The position numbers and the translations under genes were made by a program. The notes below the pieces were generated by a model. It was given only the letters and a program-made list of their open reading frames with translations. It was not told the origin of the DNA and did not search any database. Positions 24,412 to 41,600 of a DNA stretch of 64,000 bases are shown here, piece by piece. Position 1 is the first letter of the stretch. Each line of letters begins with the position of its first letter. This DNA is from Toxoplasma gondii ME49. Taxonomy: Eukaryota; Apicomplexa; Conoidasida; Eucoccidiorida; Sarcocystidae. The stretch is from the NCBI RefSeq assembly GCF_000006565.2, contig NC_031470.1:2110954-2174953 (forward strand), given 5' to 3'.

Positions 24412-25057
24412 TCAGTTTTGCTCGGCTCCTTCCTTCTTCCTCGTCTCTCCCTCATCCTCGCTCTTTCCTTGTCCTTCCTTCACTTTCCCTGCGGCCGCTT
24501 GTCTCTTGCGAGTTTGCTTGCGCTTCTTCTTCGCCGCTTCTCTGTCGAAAAACGATTCCAGCTCACACAAGCTGCCAGTCACATCCTCGCTCTCGCCTCC
24601 ACCGTCTCGCTTCTCCCCACCTGCGCTTCTCGACCTCTCCATGCTGTCCATTTCCTTGATTTCTTCGAAACCTCTTTTTCCCTTTCGCCCCGTCGACAAC
24701 GTCCGTCCTTTCTCTGGAAGTCGCTTCGCTAGCTGCGCGCTCGTCTTCTCCCTGAGACGCAGACTTCTCGAGAAGGCATTTCCTTTCGTCGAAACGCAGT
24801 CCTTCTGCGCAGCAGTCGCGAACAACGCGTCTGTCTGCACCTCGTTCCTGAAGTCCAGTCCAGCATCCGACGTACGAGAACGGCTCCGCGTATGCAGGCT
24901 GGAAATGCAAATCGGAGTGCATCCTTTCCTCCCGCAGGCGCCTGCGCGTTGCTGCTGCGAATGGTTCTGAGAGAGGAGACAGGAAGGGTGGCGCCTTCTC
25001 CGCAGCTTTCGAGAGTCGCCGACGACCATTTTCTCTTTTTTTTTCTGCTGAAGCGCC
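24412..25057 (-). CDS. Candidate charged protein, unassigned
   Basis: A minus-strand open frame ending at 24412 has strong G/C third positions over its last 110 codons and a hydrophilic Lys/Glu-rich C-terminus with SLCELESFFDREAAKKKRK and a following KKEGAEQN stop. No domain is recognised. The 5' end is unclear: the frame runs back to an ATG whose CATG palindrome at 25057-25060 also supplies the start of the TEN1-like gene on the other strand. A shorter start, or an intron at the GTGAGC inside the frame, is possible. It may be a non-coding shadow. Confidence 0.25.
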
Positions 25058-26527
25058 ATGAGGGAGGATCCTCCGAAGTCGCAGACTGTTGCGGAAGAAA
25101 GAAAACTGGACAAGCCAGGAAACGCCTTCTCTCCGTTGATCTACTCCCCCTGTGTTCCTGTCCTCCTTGAAGAGATCGCTTCTCTCCTCTTCCCCCCGTC
25201 CTCTTCTCCTTCTTCCTCTTCTTCTGCTTTCTCTTCGCAAGGAGGCGAACGGCGCTCGCAGCTCTCTCCTTTTCAGCGCCTGAAGACAGTGCCAGCGGCG
25301 GTGCCAGCATGCAATCTGCTCAGCGTTCGCGTCTTCGGCACGGCCTGCTGTATGCTGGCTTCTTCGCGCTGGCTGCTCCTCGCAGGCCTCGTCGACTCTG
25401 CGAAAACTCTCGTCGTAGATCTCAGGTAAAGAGAGGAAACACAGAGCGAATGCCTCAGTTCATGCAACTCATATATATATATATATATATATGAAGGCGT
25501 CGTCAATCGCTACATCTCTTGACGCATGTGTATATGTGCATACTATATAGATGACTATACAAATATATATATATATATATGTTATTTACGTATATTTATG
25601 TATGTATATAGTATAAACATCTCGATATCTCTCTCTATATTTATATGTGTGTTGTTATGTCGCTGTACAGCGGAGTTTATCCGTGGGGTGTCACCGAGGG
25701 TGGAAGTTTTTTTTTTGTGTCTTGGAGTCTTTCTTTGAGGACGGGAGGCGATTTGACAAGAGTTTTGTTTTCGAGGAGGCTGCTACGACCTGCCATTTCA
25801 CCGAGACTCCGAATTCAAGGTCTCGTCAGTCTTTCCACCCTCAACTCCGGCGTCAAGTTTCAACTGTTATTTTCACCGGCGAAATCGCGTCTGAGTTTTG
25901 TGTTTTGTGCTCCGTTTTGCCTTTCTTTCTCCTCATCTGCCACCCGTTCGCTCTGCTCTCTCTTCACTTTTTTCCTGTGCTGCCGACTTTTTTTCTCGCG
26001 CATGCAGCGCTCTCTCCCCCTCCGTCGTCGCTGCAACCTGCGAGGCCGTCGAAGCTGCGCGCAGGCGAGACCTGGAAACTGAGAGCGAAAGACAAGAGGC
26101 GGACAGCCCAGTCGAACGCGCGGAGCCTGTGTTTCAGTTCCTGGGAGACGCTGTCCCGCTCGCGTTCTCGGCCCTCAGCACCGAAGACAGACTTGCCGTT
26201 CTCCGGCACCGAGGAGCGAGGCCGAAGTCGCGCCCAGGGAAACGCGAAGGAGAAGAAGACTCCGAAGAGAGAGACGCAGAAGGCCTCGACGAACAGTCAG
26301 AGAGCCAACAAGGAAGAGAGACACAGAGAGAAGAGAGAAAGGGTGGCGGGGAGAGAAGAAGAGATCCGAGAAAACCGAAAAGACAAGAGACCACTGAGGG
26401 TGAAAAACAGATTGGATTCTTGAAGGCGCGTATGTGTCGGAGAGTCGACGGCATAGACGTGGAGGCGTACATGACGTCGCTTTACCTCTTTCGCAAAATG
26501 CAGAGAGACGCGAAAACGCAAACGTAA
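25058..26527 (+). CDS. Candidate TEN1-like OB-fold protein (CST complex subunit)
   Basis: Two exons, 25058-25425 and 26008-26527, join in phase (CTC AG | C) into 295 aa. TEN1 is the small OB-fold partner of STN1 and CTC1 in the CST complex, which caps telomeres and promotes lagging-strand fill-in. Matches to TEN1 by eye are three: an opening OB strand LLSVRVFGTACCMLASSRWLLL with a later LVVDL (residues about 87-122), FQFLGDAVPL (about 166-174), and a closing KARMCRRVDGIDVEAYM helix region (about 263-279). The VDGIDxxxYxxxLxLxRK pattern is typical of plant and animal TEN1. Between the second and third blocks sits a Glu/Arg/Lys-rich insertion of about 75 residues absent from the compact (about 120 aa) family members. 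The N-terminal 85 residues include a Ser run. An in-frame TGA lies just upstream of the ATG. Confidence 0.55.
25469..25660. repeat. TA microsatellites, intron of TEN1-like gene
   Basis: Clean TA runs at 25469-25492 and about 25562-25581, then degenerate TATG/TATC sequence to about 25650. Confidence 0.85.
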
Positions 26528-26816
26528 AACAGAAGAAACGCTGTCCCTTGTATGACCCACGAACGAAGGCGGCCGACCGAAGCCTCGTCGCCACTCTGAA
26601 CATGCAGAAACGCCGCTCTCCTCTGAAACGATTCATCTACACTCGTTTAACAACAAACCTATAGGCACCGACCCTCGTCCACGGCGTCCACAGAATGGCC
26701 CCCCGGACCACTCTGCACTGCGCTCCACAGCGTCATGCGAGCTGGCTGCAATAGATGCAGAATCAGACTCATGTACACATACATCTGCTTCTATGCATCT
26801 ACCTAAATAAACATAA

Positions 26817-26850
<34 letters not shown>

Positions 26851-26956
26851 GTATATATATGTATATATGTAGAGAAGTAGAGATGCGCAGATGAACTCGT
26901 ATGACCGTGGTGTACGTTTATGGCTCCCCTACGTGAGTTTGACAGCTGGACAGGCG
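26528..26956. other. Short convergent intergenic region
   Basis: 429 nt between the stop codons of the TEN1-like and FtsH-like genes. It holds a TA microsatellite at about 26812-26878 and nothing coding. In particular it has no room for a protease domain downstream of the FtsH-like stop. Confidence 0.7.
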
Positions 26957-31835
<4,879 letters not shown>

Positions 31836-32647
31836 TTCGACTATTGTTTATGCGAAGGATTTCGGAACGACGCGTGACTAATGGCTCCGAGAGGCGTTGC
31901 TTTTCGGAGGATGCGGCGGAAAGGAAGAATAGAGGAGAGAAGTGACTGTTTTCTTTTTTTCTTTTTTTTCTGACTCTTTGTGGATATCTCGAGAGAGAGA
32001 GAAAAAGGGCAGGCATGCTGAGGTCTGCATCTATAACCAGCGCGCGATTCCATTATTTCGCTGAAATTTTCCTGCATGCGGTTGACAGGTTTCAGTGAGT
32101 TCGGACAAGCGGCTCCTTCTCTCCCGTGAGAAGAAAGAAAGACACAGGCTGTTCTTTGCCGCCACTGTCTTTCTTCCTCCTTCTGCATCCATGCATGCGG
32201 CAAGAGACGGTGGTGTCTTCTTCGCTCTCCTCTTTCTCTTCTCTCCTTTTTCTCCTCTTGCCGCGCTTGCCTCTCGCTCGTTTCGCTCGTCTCTCGCATC
32301 GAGCTGTTCCGCGCGCTCGAGTCTTGTTCTTGCCTGCGCCTCCCCCTTCTCTCGGTTGAATTCAATGCTTTTTTCTAAAGGCCGGAAAGGACCTGCAAAG
32401 AAGTGGAGCCGTAGTTGTGGAGCGGAGGACGAGACTGCGGAGAAGCGACTCTGCATGCTGGAGGGAACGGCAAGACACAAACCGCGGGAGACATCCGTTG
32501 TTGCGTCTGCCAGTCTGTCGCGCATGCTTTTTTCTTTATTTCACTTGACTTTCTCTTCTTGATTTTGTCCTCTCTGTCCACGAACTTCTCCGCCTCTCCA
32601 TTTTTGTTCGTCTCTCTTCTCCTTCGTTCCTCTCTTCTCTCGCAGTT

Positions 32648-33371
32648 CTGCTGCCCTTCTCCTGTCTCCGCTTGTTCACCGAGGCACGGTGCAGAAAAGA
32701 AGTCGCGACTCTTCCAGGTCCCCTTTCATCGGTTCCGGTCGTCTGCCCCACTGCAGCGACAATCCATCCCTGTTCTCTTGAAAGGTCGTCCAGGTCCTCG
32801 TTGTCTCCGCTTTTCCGCTTCACAAGTACTCTCTTCTCTCGAAGTTTCAACTCAGTGGACCATTACATTGAGGCGCGTAGTGCTGTATGTAGAGCGACTC
32901 TTTGCTCTGTTTCTTCCTTTCAAATCGGATCTGCTTGAGAGTCTTTGTCACCTGTCCTTGCGATCGGAACTCGAGCCTGAACCTGTACTGTTGCACTCAA
33001 AGCGTCTACACTGTCTGCATCCTTATTCGTCAATCACCTGCCGCCCCTGCCTCTCCCGGGTGCTCTGACGCGCCTTCCTCATTGCCTCTTGCTTCCTGCA
33101 GCGCCAGCGACAAGGCAGTTCACAGTATTTCCGTATCTGCTTTTCGCGTTGCCACTGGCAAAAGGCTCTTGTGTCGACGTCGCCGCTGTCGCGCTCGTTG
33201 CAGTCCTTGAAAAAGATCTCTTTGCATGCATCGATCTGCTCCAAATCCGGTCAGACGCGTCCTTCGTCTCTCTTCCATTTATGTATGCTCATATCTATAT
33301 GTGAATGCAAACCATCACGACGGTATGTAGGCACAAATGCATTCAAGTGCGTAGGTCTCTATATACATACA

Positions 33372-33408
<37 letters not shown>

Positions 33409-33845
33409 GTACATACATATATATATATATATATGTATTTAGGTATCTCTGAATGTACACACAGACGTATGAAGGTATGTAATTATTTATTTATGTACGC
33501 ATAGAACTGGGTCTTCTGTCTTCTTCGAATTTGAGTTTTTTGCGTTTTCATCTTTCGACCTCTTCCTTGACACCAGGTTGTGTAGATAGTGACAGGCTCT
33601 GAAGGACATGTACGGACTTCTGCTGGCATGTGGACTACCGGAGGCATTCTCTTATTCGTGTTTTTGTGTTGTTACTCTAATGCATCAGTCTCCGGGTGCG
33701 TCACGAAGCGAAGATGCCGCTGGAACAAGTGAGGCGAATGCGCGTCGGCTCGGGGGCGCGAGTGGAAATCGTGGAGCTCGACGAAGAATCATCTGCGCTG
33801 CCGCAGGAAGCCGCCGCGCAAGTGGACAGGGCGCGAAACGCATGA
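32648..33845 (+). CDS. Candidate small multi-exon gene, unidentified
   Basis: Three plus-strand segments connect in phase. One follows a TCTCGCAG acceptor (about 32645-32727). The second, 33102-33249, follows a strong CTTCCTGCAG acceptor. The third, from 33689, encodes RHEAKMPLEQVRRMRVGSGA and continues to a TGA at 33843. The third segment has about 75% G/C third positions and is the most convincing. The donors (GTCCCC and GTCAGA) are weak, the 5' end is unknown, and no family is recognised. The middle segment also has a plausible reading on the other strand. Confidence 0.3.
33360..33445. repeat. TA/TACA microsatellite
   Basis: Uninterrupted TA at about 33375-33402 and 33420-33434, within the putative last intron of the unidentified plus-strand gene. 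Confidence 0.85.
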
Positions 33846-34817
33846 AGAAGGTGAGAACGGAGAAGGAAAGAAAGGAACAGAAGACGGCGACGGAGCAGAA
33901 GAAGAAGGAGAAGAAGAAGGAGAAGAAGAAGAAAGAGAAGGACGGCGGAGAAGAGGGAGAAGAGAAAGGAGCAGGTGAAGACCGAGAGGATCGGGAAGAA
34001 GAGGATGGCCGAAGAGACAATGGATTTGGTGCGACGATGTCGTGAAGACCAGATGGAGGTGGAGGCGGTAGCGAAGAGGAAAGCCTCCCAAGCCGTAGCC
34101 GCCTGCCTGCTGATGAGTACGCGACTGGCCAGCGGCTGTCCTCGAGGGAACGTCAAAGGACGACACACAGAGAGAAGGCAGAAACGAGAGAACGAGCAAG
34201 AGTGATAGAGGATGAGACCGAGCGAGAGAAGGAGACAAGGGTGACAAGAGGCCACAGTGACAGAGGGCGTAGGTGAACCGTCGAAGAACTTGTCAAGGTG
34301 ACCGCGCGCCAGGGAGCAAACCTCGACATAACCAAGAAGAGAGCGACGCTGAGGCGTTGAGGGGACGCACAAAACTGCACCGCAAAAGAAAAAGAGGAAA
34401 CAGGGAAGATACACACATCCTGTTGGCTGTCCGCGATCGTCGTGACGGGCAAGCGTTTTTCCTTTTATTCAAGGCAAAGACCGAGGGATGGTGACACCCG
34501 CTCCGACTGCTTTTGAGAGCGCCCTCAAGGTCTGTAGCGAGTGCATGTGCAAGCAACGCCTGCTTCGTTTCGTCGCGTCTGTTCAACGGATGTCTTAAAC
34601 AGGCGAGTCACTGATCTGTCATGGCACCTCGCCGTCTGGCTCCATGCATATCAAGATCCAGCCACCAGAAACAAGCGGTTCATTCACTGCACCGCGTGAC
34701 TGGCTGATTCTGCAAAGGAATGCTCTTCACTTTCTCGATTCCTGTGTAAAGGTGCGAATGTTTACCTGGAGGTAGATTTGTGCTCAAGGGAGGTGAGATG
34801 TGTCTCTGTCTCTCTCT

Positions 34818-34890
34818 ATTTATATATATATATATATTCATATATATATATATATATGAATATATATATATATATATGTATATATTTGAG
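34818..34890. repeat. TA microsatellite
   Basis: Three TA blocks separated by TTCA and TGAA, in DNA not assigned to a gene. Confidence 0.85.
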
Positions 34891-35493
34891 TACAGACAGG
34901 TGCACGTAAATCACAGCCGTTTTTATATACAGATATCTCCATGAAGACGGCGACACAAATTCATTCGTCTGTCAATAAGCATATATGTATCTATATATAT
35001 AGATATATGTGCTCATATCGATGTAACGCGCCATGTACGCGCGTCTCCGAGGTGTGCACGGTGACTTGGCGAGCCGTTTCGCATCTCGACGGTGGCATTC
35101 GTGAGAGACGCGAAACCTCCAAATTTTTCAGTGGCTTCGAACGCGTTCGGTTGCTCCGTGGGTGGAGCAGAACATCCATCTCAGGCCGCACAAGAGTCGT
35201 GAGCGCGTCGAACGTTGTTTCGTCGGTCACCTTCGACTTGTTCCTGTTTCCGCCTTTCATTTTACAGTATCCTGTGCTGCCTGCGGCGGCGGGGTGCCGT
35301 CCACGAAGGCACTCCTTAACGTTGCTTTCTCTCGCGCTGCTGGAGCGACCCAGATGCAAACCACTTCGTTGTTTTGAGGTTCAAAGAGGCGATGTAGATG
35401 GAGCCTTCGGAGAGGAACAGATCTTTGTCTTCGTTTCTCTCCGTGTTTTCGGCGACCGGTCTACATACTAAAATCTATATGTTCGAGAATGCA

Positions 35494-35570
35494 AATATAT
35501 ATATATATATATATGCATATATATACATATATTTATATGTATATATATATATATATGTTCGACTATATTT
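35494..35570. repeat. TA/TATG microsatellite near ApiAP2 3' end
   Basis: TA runs at about 35496-35514 and 35541-35557, about 70-140 nt past the ApiAP2 stop codon, so probably in its 3' UTR or just beyond. Confidence 0.85.
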
Positions 35571-35636
35571 ACGGACATGTACTTGTGGATCGCTATCCTT
35601 TTGGAGAACGGACTCTGGATCTTGGTGAAGGCTTCC

Positions 35637-38600
35637 TTATGGAAAGGCAGTGCCGTGCGAAAGGAGAGTTGGCAGCGCACTGACTTGTCGGTCAATGGAC
35701 ATCGCTTCTCCATACATGCTGTTTCTTTCAGTCGGCGGCGAGAGTATCTGTTTGCGTCCTTTGCTCGGTGCCTCGGTACGAAGGGTCTCTCGGTCTTCTT
35801 CTTTGCTTCGTTCTCCACGCGCCTTCGATTCGTCAGGCTCTGGGTCGAGGCCATGCGCGCGGCGCTGAGTTGGCGAGGCCGAGTTCGAGGTGGAATCTTG
35901 CAAGAGAGCCTCTGTGTTGCCACTCTGCAACACAGCAGGGCCTCGCTGCGTTTCGCGGTCGCTGACCTCCGTCAAGGCCGACATCGCTTCCGGAGCGTCT
36001 CGGTGAGTTGAAAAGAGAGGAGAGCCATTTTCATTGACGCCGCCAACTGTCTCTTGAGGTGTGCATCGGAGCGCGTTTCTCTGCTTCGCTTCGGTGAAGG
36101 CGTTCGAGCTTGCAAGGCGTTCGTGACCATGTGAGCAATTGCTCGTTGGGAGGATTACTGGATGCGCGTCGCGCTCGAAGTTCCACTCACAGGGTGCTCC
36201 TTCGCTTCCTTCGACTCCGACGGCTTCCCCCGCTTCATGTGGCGCGCTCAAAGAATCTCCGCTACCTCTTCCAGGGTCGGCCTCCCAGTCTGTCTGGGCG
36301 ACGGGGACAAGGCGGGGAAAGAAGAAAGAAGGCGTTTGCCCGGAGGCGCCGCGCGCCGCTTCCTGTTCTCTCCTAAGCGTCGCGACGGCGTTCGAGTGGG
36401 GATTGAACGTCGGTCCCCGAAGACATCGCGCATCAGTGTTGAACTTGTAATCCCCGGCGTCGGCAGAATCGAAAGCGGAGTGGAACCTGCAAGTCTGTCT
36501 GTCTCCTCCAGCGAGGCATTCGTCTCTCGCGAGTTCGACACACGGCGCCGGGTCCTTTGCACATGGCGCGTCCTGCCAAGAGTGGACTGCAGGTGGGCGA
36601 AGTGGAAGCCGAGAAGAAGCAGCCGCAGCAGCCTCCTGCCAGTGGTCCGAAGAGTCGCGCGCATCTGGAGTTCTTCCGCACAAGTCGCGAAGCTCCTCGA
36701 GGTTCCCTGTGTACGCAAGGCTCTCAAAGAAGCCGTTCGCATTCGGCGTCCAGGAAGCGATGCCGCTTCCGTAGGCTTCCGCGGGATGAGGGAACGTGTG
36801 AGGCCACCCTGTCGGGTCGGCGCGCGAGTCGAAGGCCAGCGGGCAGGGCCGATTCGCCTCGAAGGCCAGGCCTGAGTTGTAGCTGGCGTAAACGTTCGGA
36901 AGGCCAGACTCGCCAGGGCGGGAGGGAGGGACGAAGCGCGTGTTACTTTCGAGAGACTTCAAATATGGCAGGCCGGCGAACATCGAGAAATCAGTCGACC
37001 TTCCTCGACTTACCGACGCGCTTCGTCCACTATCTGTTAAGTCGTGGTTGTGACTTCCGAGGCGAGACCCGTCAGACGACAGTGAAGCTGCAGGGGAAAA
37101 CGAAGAACTCGCTGGCGTCGGTGCAACTTCGGATGACGGGGAGTCCTCGCAGATGCTCCTTGCTTCTTCGGTGTCGTTCCTGTGTCGACGCGGACGACTC
37201 TGCCGCAAGTCGGCTTCCCGGCTTGAGCTTTTTCGTCTCTTCTTGAACGAAACGGGGAACGGGGGGGATGAAGGCCCCAGAGCGGGCGTTTGCGACAAAC
37301 AGCTCTCTGCTCCAGATTTCGCGTTCTTCTTGCCAAAACCTGTTTCGAGACCCTCTCTGCGTGCTACTCGATTCCGACGCACGACCGTGTCTTTCGCGTC
37401 TCTCAGGTCGACTTCCGCGACGACGCAGCGCCCTTCGCTCTGCTGCCTCTTCTCCCTTTTCTGTCCGCGTTCCGCTTCACCCGCGTTTTCCCTGTCGCTC
37501 TTTCGGCATCGCCTTCTCTCTCCCCAGCCATGTCCCGGATCTTCTCCCTCGTCTTCTCCCTCGTCTTCTCTGCCGTCTTCTCCCCCGTCTTCTGTCTTGT
37601 CTTCTCCGCCGTCTTCTGTCTTGTCTTCTCTGCCGTCCTCTGTCTTGTCTTCGGTTACGTCTTCTTGTTCCCTGAGTGTCGCGGTCTTCCGCCTCCGGCG
37701 AGGCCTGCCTTTCTCTGGGCTCTGTCCACGGGGAAAGGCGCCCGAGTCTCCGGCGTCGGTGCCCTCGAGTCTGCGCTGGGGGCCTTCTCGGACTTCGTCG
37801 GCGGCGCTCTTTACGCGCGTTCGCCAGAGGGACTTTTCAGTCTGGATGGTTGAGGCGGCTTCCAAGAGCGTGGGATCGTCTCCGCACTGCTGGCCTCTGC
37901 AGATTTTTCTCCACGGACTGCCGCAAATGAAGGCCAGGAGCACCATGGCGTCGTCGCAAGTCCCGCTGTCCAGCGCCTTCAGGGTGTAGAGTGGCTCGTT
38001 CTCGGAACATGTGGGGTGGCTGAACTCGAAGGCGCGGTCGTCCCCCGGTCGCTGCGGAACTTGCCTGGAGTTGAAGGCCTCTGTGGCGCCTTGGTCGTAG
38101 TCCTCAGGCTCCTGCGTTCGCCCTTGCTTATTCCAGCAGAACATCATGACGGCGGCGTGGTACCGGGCCTCCAAAAAACCGAGCTCGGCGACTGCGAACT
38201 TCTTCCGCTGCACGATTTTCCCCATCGGTTTCCGATGGTTCGCCACCCAGCAGCGACTCGCGCGGTGGTATGTGACTCCGACCACGAACGGCAGCGCGTC
38301 GGCTGCCTGCTGTAACTCATCGTCCGTTGCCCGCTCCACATTTGCCAGGGCCTCGCGTCTCTCTGAGTTGTCCAGTTCCGGATTCAAAAGAGCCTCGCGG
38401 CGATGTCTGATGGCTTGCTCGCGCGCGCCGAAAAACCCAAACTTCTGGAAGGAAAAAATCCGCGTTATTCGACGCTTGCCGACCAGCCAAGACGCTACCC
38501 ACGTCTTCCGCAGCCTGTCCATGTGCACCCCCTTCACAGGCTCCAGACGCGAAGCGAGAAGCTCGAGCAAAAAGTCTTTGTGGCCGCGGTCGGTCTGAGC

Positions 38601-41600
38601 CGGCAGCGATCCCGGCGCCCGCCGCTTCCTCCCCGACGCCTTCGCCGCGGCCGGAACTTCGAACGGCAGAGACGCGGGAGAGAAAGTCCACGCGGCCCCC
38701 CGGGAGCGGTTCGAGTTGGGCGACTGCGCGTGAGGAGATCGAGTCCGTCCTCGCAGTCGCCGCGACTCCAGCGAAGGACTCCATGCAGAACCTTCCGCGT
38801 CTCCGCTGCCTGGAACTTCCTCCAAGTGTGCTCCCGTCTGAAGGCTTCCCCCTGGGTACAGCGCCGGAGTCCCCAGAGAGAAGAAGGAGTAGGGAAACGA
38901 GTCCGACGAACCTGTCTTCTCCGACTCTGAGAAGTGAACTTGGGGATCTGCTGAATACAGGCTGTTTTCCTCGCTCCTCTGGGGAGTCTCATACATGCCC
39001 GAGCCGCCGTAGAACGGGCAGTAGGCAGCGCCGTTGTACGCTGTGTTGTCGCCTACGAGACGGTCCTTGGAGGCTGCAGTGTAGGAAACGCTATTGTAGG
39101 AGGGAGTCGAATACGGGATGTTCTCGTAGGGTGCAGGGTACGGAGACTGGAGCTCTTGTCGACGGCCCTCTTCGACGCTGTAAGGCTGAGGGAGTCCCGA
39201 AACGCCCAGCTCTCCGGACTCGTTCAGCTGCTGCCAAAGTTGCGTCTCGTACTCGTTGTCCCTGTTGTCGCCTTCGCACGAAAAGGCCCCGAGAAGGCTG
39301 TAAGAGGCGGCGAGGAAGTTCGGCGTTCCGCGGTTCTCGGCAACCTCGACCTGGGGTCGAAGGACTTCATCGGAGCCGCCAAAGTTCCCCTCATACTGCA
39401 GCGGTGACTGGTCGCGAGTGGAGGCGCCCTGACATGGCAGGCGGAGTCTCGGCGAGTCCTCGGGGAGGTTCTGGACAGCCGCCGGCAAGGGGACCGACGC
39501 GGGGTCGGACGCGAAGTCCGACGGGATTCGCGGCAGACTGGGGAGAGCAGGCAGACTCCAGCAATCCAGAGGCGAAGACCCGCGAAGCAGGGCAGCCGGC
39601 GGGGGACACCGGAGTACAGATGGCGGCCCTGGACAGGATTGGGAGAGGAAACGCGCTTGGGGAAGTAAGATGTCAGGATATGACGCGGAGACACAGCCGA
39701 TGCCGGGAAACACAGGCGGCGGAGGCAGAGGCGGAAAACAGGCCGAGTAGAAGTTCGCAAAATGCACAGGTTGCATCGGGGGCAAAGGCGGCTGATAAGG
39801 CGAGTCTTGACTTAACGGAGCCTGCAAACCATACCGGCTTCCGTCCTCGCCAGTGAGGCATGTGTGCCCTTCGACGTTTGTGGTGCCCCGCCAGCCTCCC
39901 GTACTCTCGCAGGTATCCCCGTTTCCTGGCGTTCCCCAGGCATCCCCGTTTCCTGACGTTCCCCAAGAGTTTCCGTTTCCCCCGAAAGGAAGCCCACCAC
40001 CGTGGTCCGGGACACTGGACGAAGCGCGTCCGTTGAGATGTTGAGGCCCAAAGTCGGAGGTCTCCCAGTGGCCAACTGCAGCGTCAGAAACCGGCGCGGG
40101 TGTAGTCCACTCTTGCTGTGCGTCAGCAGTGTTTAGGGTCCCTGTGGAGATGTTGTCCGGCGCAGTGAAGCCTTGACAACTTGTGGAGTTCGTGCGATGC
40201 ACACAGTAGTCATCAGGTCCGTTGTTCCCGTAAGTGCCACCGTAGAGGAACGCTTGAGGCGGCTGAGTTAGGTCGAAGATCGACGAAGCCGTACCAAAGC
40301 TGTTGTAGAACGCACCCGGATAACCGTAGAGGGAAGCATGCGCATGCATAGCGGGGTCACAGGAGGCGAAGACCGCTCCGGTATGACTTTCAAGATCCGC
40401 GACATGCTGGCTGTGCGGCTGCCCACTTGTAGACGTGGGCAACAGCTCTCCGGCCAGCTGTCCGCAGAAACCTCCCTCGCTTCCGTGTTCTGTTCTGCGA
40501 GATGAAAAACGTTCGACGCGAGGGAACTGTAGGCCCTGTGCGTCTCCCTGAGAGGCCTCACTGTTACCTCCCCAGGCCTCGAAACCTCCAAAATGCACAG
40601 GTCGCATCGAGGGCAAAGGCGGCTGGAAAGGCGAGTCTTGACTTAACGGACCCTGCAGCCCATACCGGCTTCCGTCCTCGCCAGTGAGGCATGTGTGCGC
40701 TTCGACGTTTGTGGCACCCCGCCAGCCTCCCGTACTCTCGCAGGTATCCCCGTTTCCTGGCGTTCCCCAGGTGCACGCAGCTTCTGAGTCCGCCTGTACA
40801 TCAGGTGGAGAAGGACATGCGACTGCCGATGAAGTGAAGGATCCAGAACGAAGGGGGAATTGGCTGTCGTCTTCATGGCCCTTCGTAACGTTGTCGGCAG
40901 CTGCGTCTGCTTGCCGATACAGGAGATTCGGAGCAAGGCGAGCTGCACTGGTTTCCTTCTGGGTACAGGCCCGATCTTCTTGCGACGAGGGAGCAGCCCA
41001 CTCTGTGTCGGGGGTGAGCATTGGATTCGGCTTGCGGAGCCAAGGACCTGAGGCAGGAAGAACGCCTGCTTCACTCAGTCCGTAGTCGCAGAGCCGTGGC
41101 GCATCTGCGCCAGCCACAGGAGCCGATTCAGACACAGCAGCGGTGCCTCCGGGGAATTCAGGCTCTACAAGCTTGTCGTTCCCTCGAGGTTGCTCTGGAT
41201 CGATCTGAAGATCTAGAGGCTTCTTGGCGACTCCAGGAGACGACGCCAGACATGCCACAGGCCAAGCCACAGGCGAAGAGAGATCCGCGTGCTCGCGCGT
41301 GTCTCCAACTGTCTCTTCGCTGGCGGCAGGGCTCACGCATGCGGCGACTTCCGACCTGCGCCCAACGGCTTGTGGTGCGTCCAGAGACGAAACTCCTGCA
41401 CAGGAAAGTGGGGAAGTCGAGGCGCGACAAAGATCAGGTGAACAGGCAGAAGGCATCGTCGGCGGAGATGCCGCCAGAACAACCGGCACAGTAAACGGCA
41501 GCGGCGAAGCGGTTCGCGACGCACCGGAAGCCGCCGGTGCAACAGTGGCTTCAGCGGGACCTGGGAAACCACAACGCGAGGCTGCACGCATCGACAGAGC

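Larger units (their letters stand above)
22489..25057. other. Divergent region YKT6 / TEN1-like, partly unresolved
   Basis: Holds 5' flanks of the two divergent genes, long purine-rich tracts (22600-22860), a 22-bp tandem repeat and CT-rich DNA. Two stretches have coding-like third positions but no completed gene model: 22936-23023 on either strand, and a minus-strand segment at 23989-23838 with a good acceptor and donor that encodes SYIGKRVCCLFASALCLPRG and more. I could not join them or recognise a family. Confidence 0.4.
33846..35636. other. Unresolved region before the ApiAP2 3' end
   Basis: Contains purine-rich GAAGAAG DNA (33850-33970) and several short segments with coding-like codon use but no consistent gene. 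Examples are plus-strand 33975-34160, plus-strand 34477-34593 ending in TAA, a plus-strand segment after a strong acceptor at about 35267 ending at 35377, and a minus-strand frame starting at 35260. TA arrays lie at 34818-34890 and 35494-35570. Confidence 0.35.

Noticed and set aside
33023..33244. Minus-strand frame with an EF-hand-like stretch (CNERDSGDVDTRAF)
   Set aside because: The loop lacks the acidic residue at position 12, no upstream acceptor exists on that strand, and a strong plus-strand acceptor lies at 33101.
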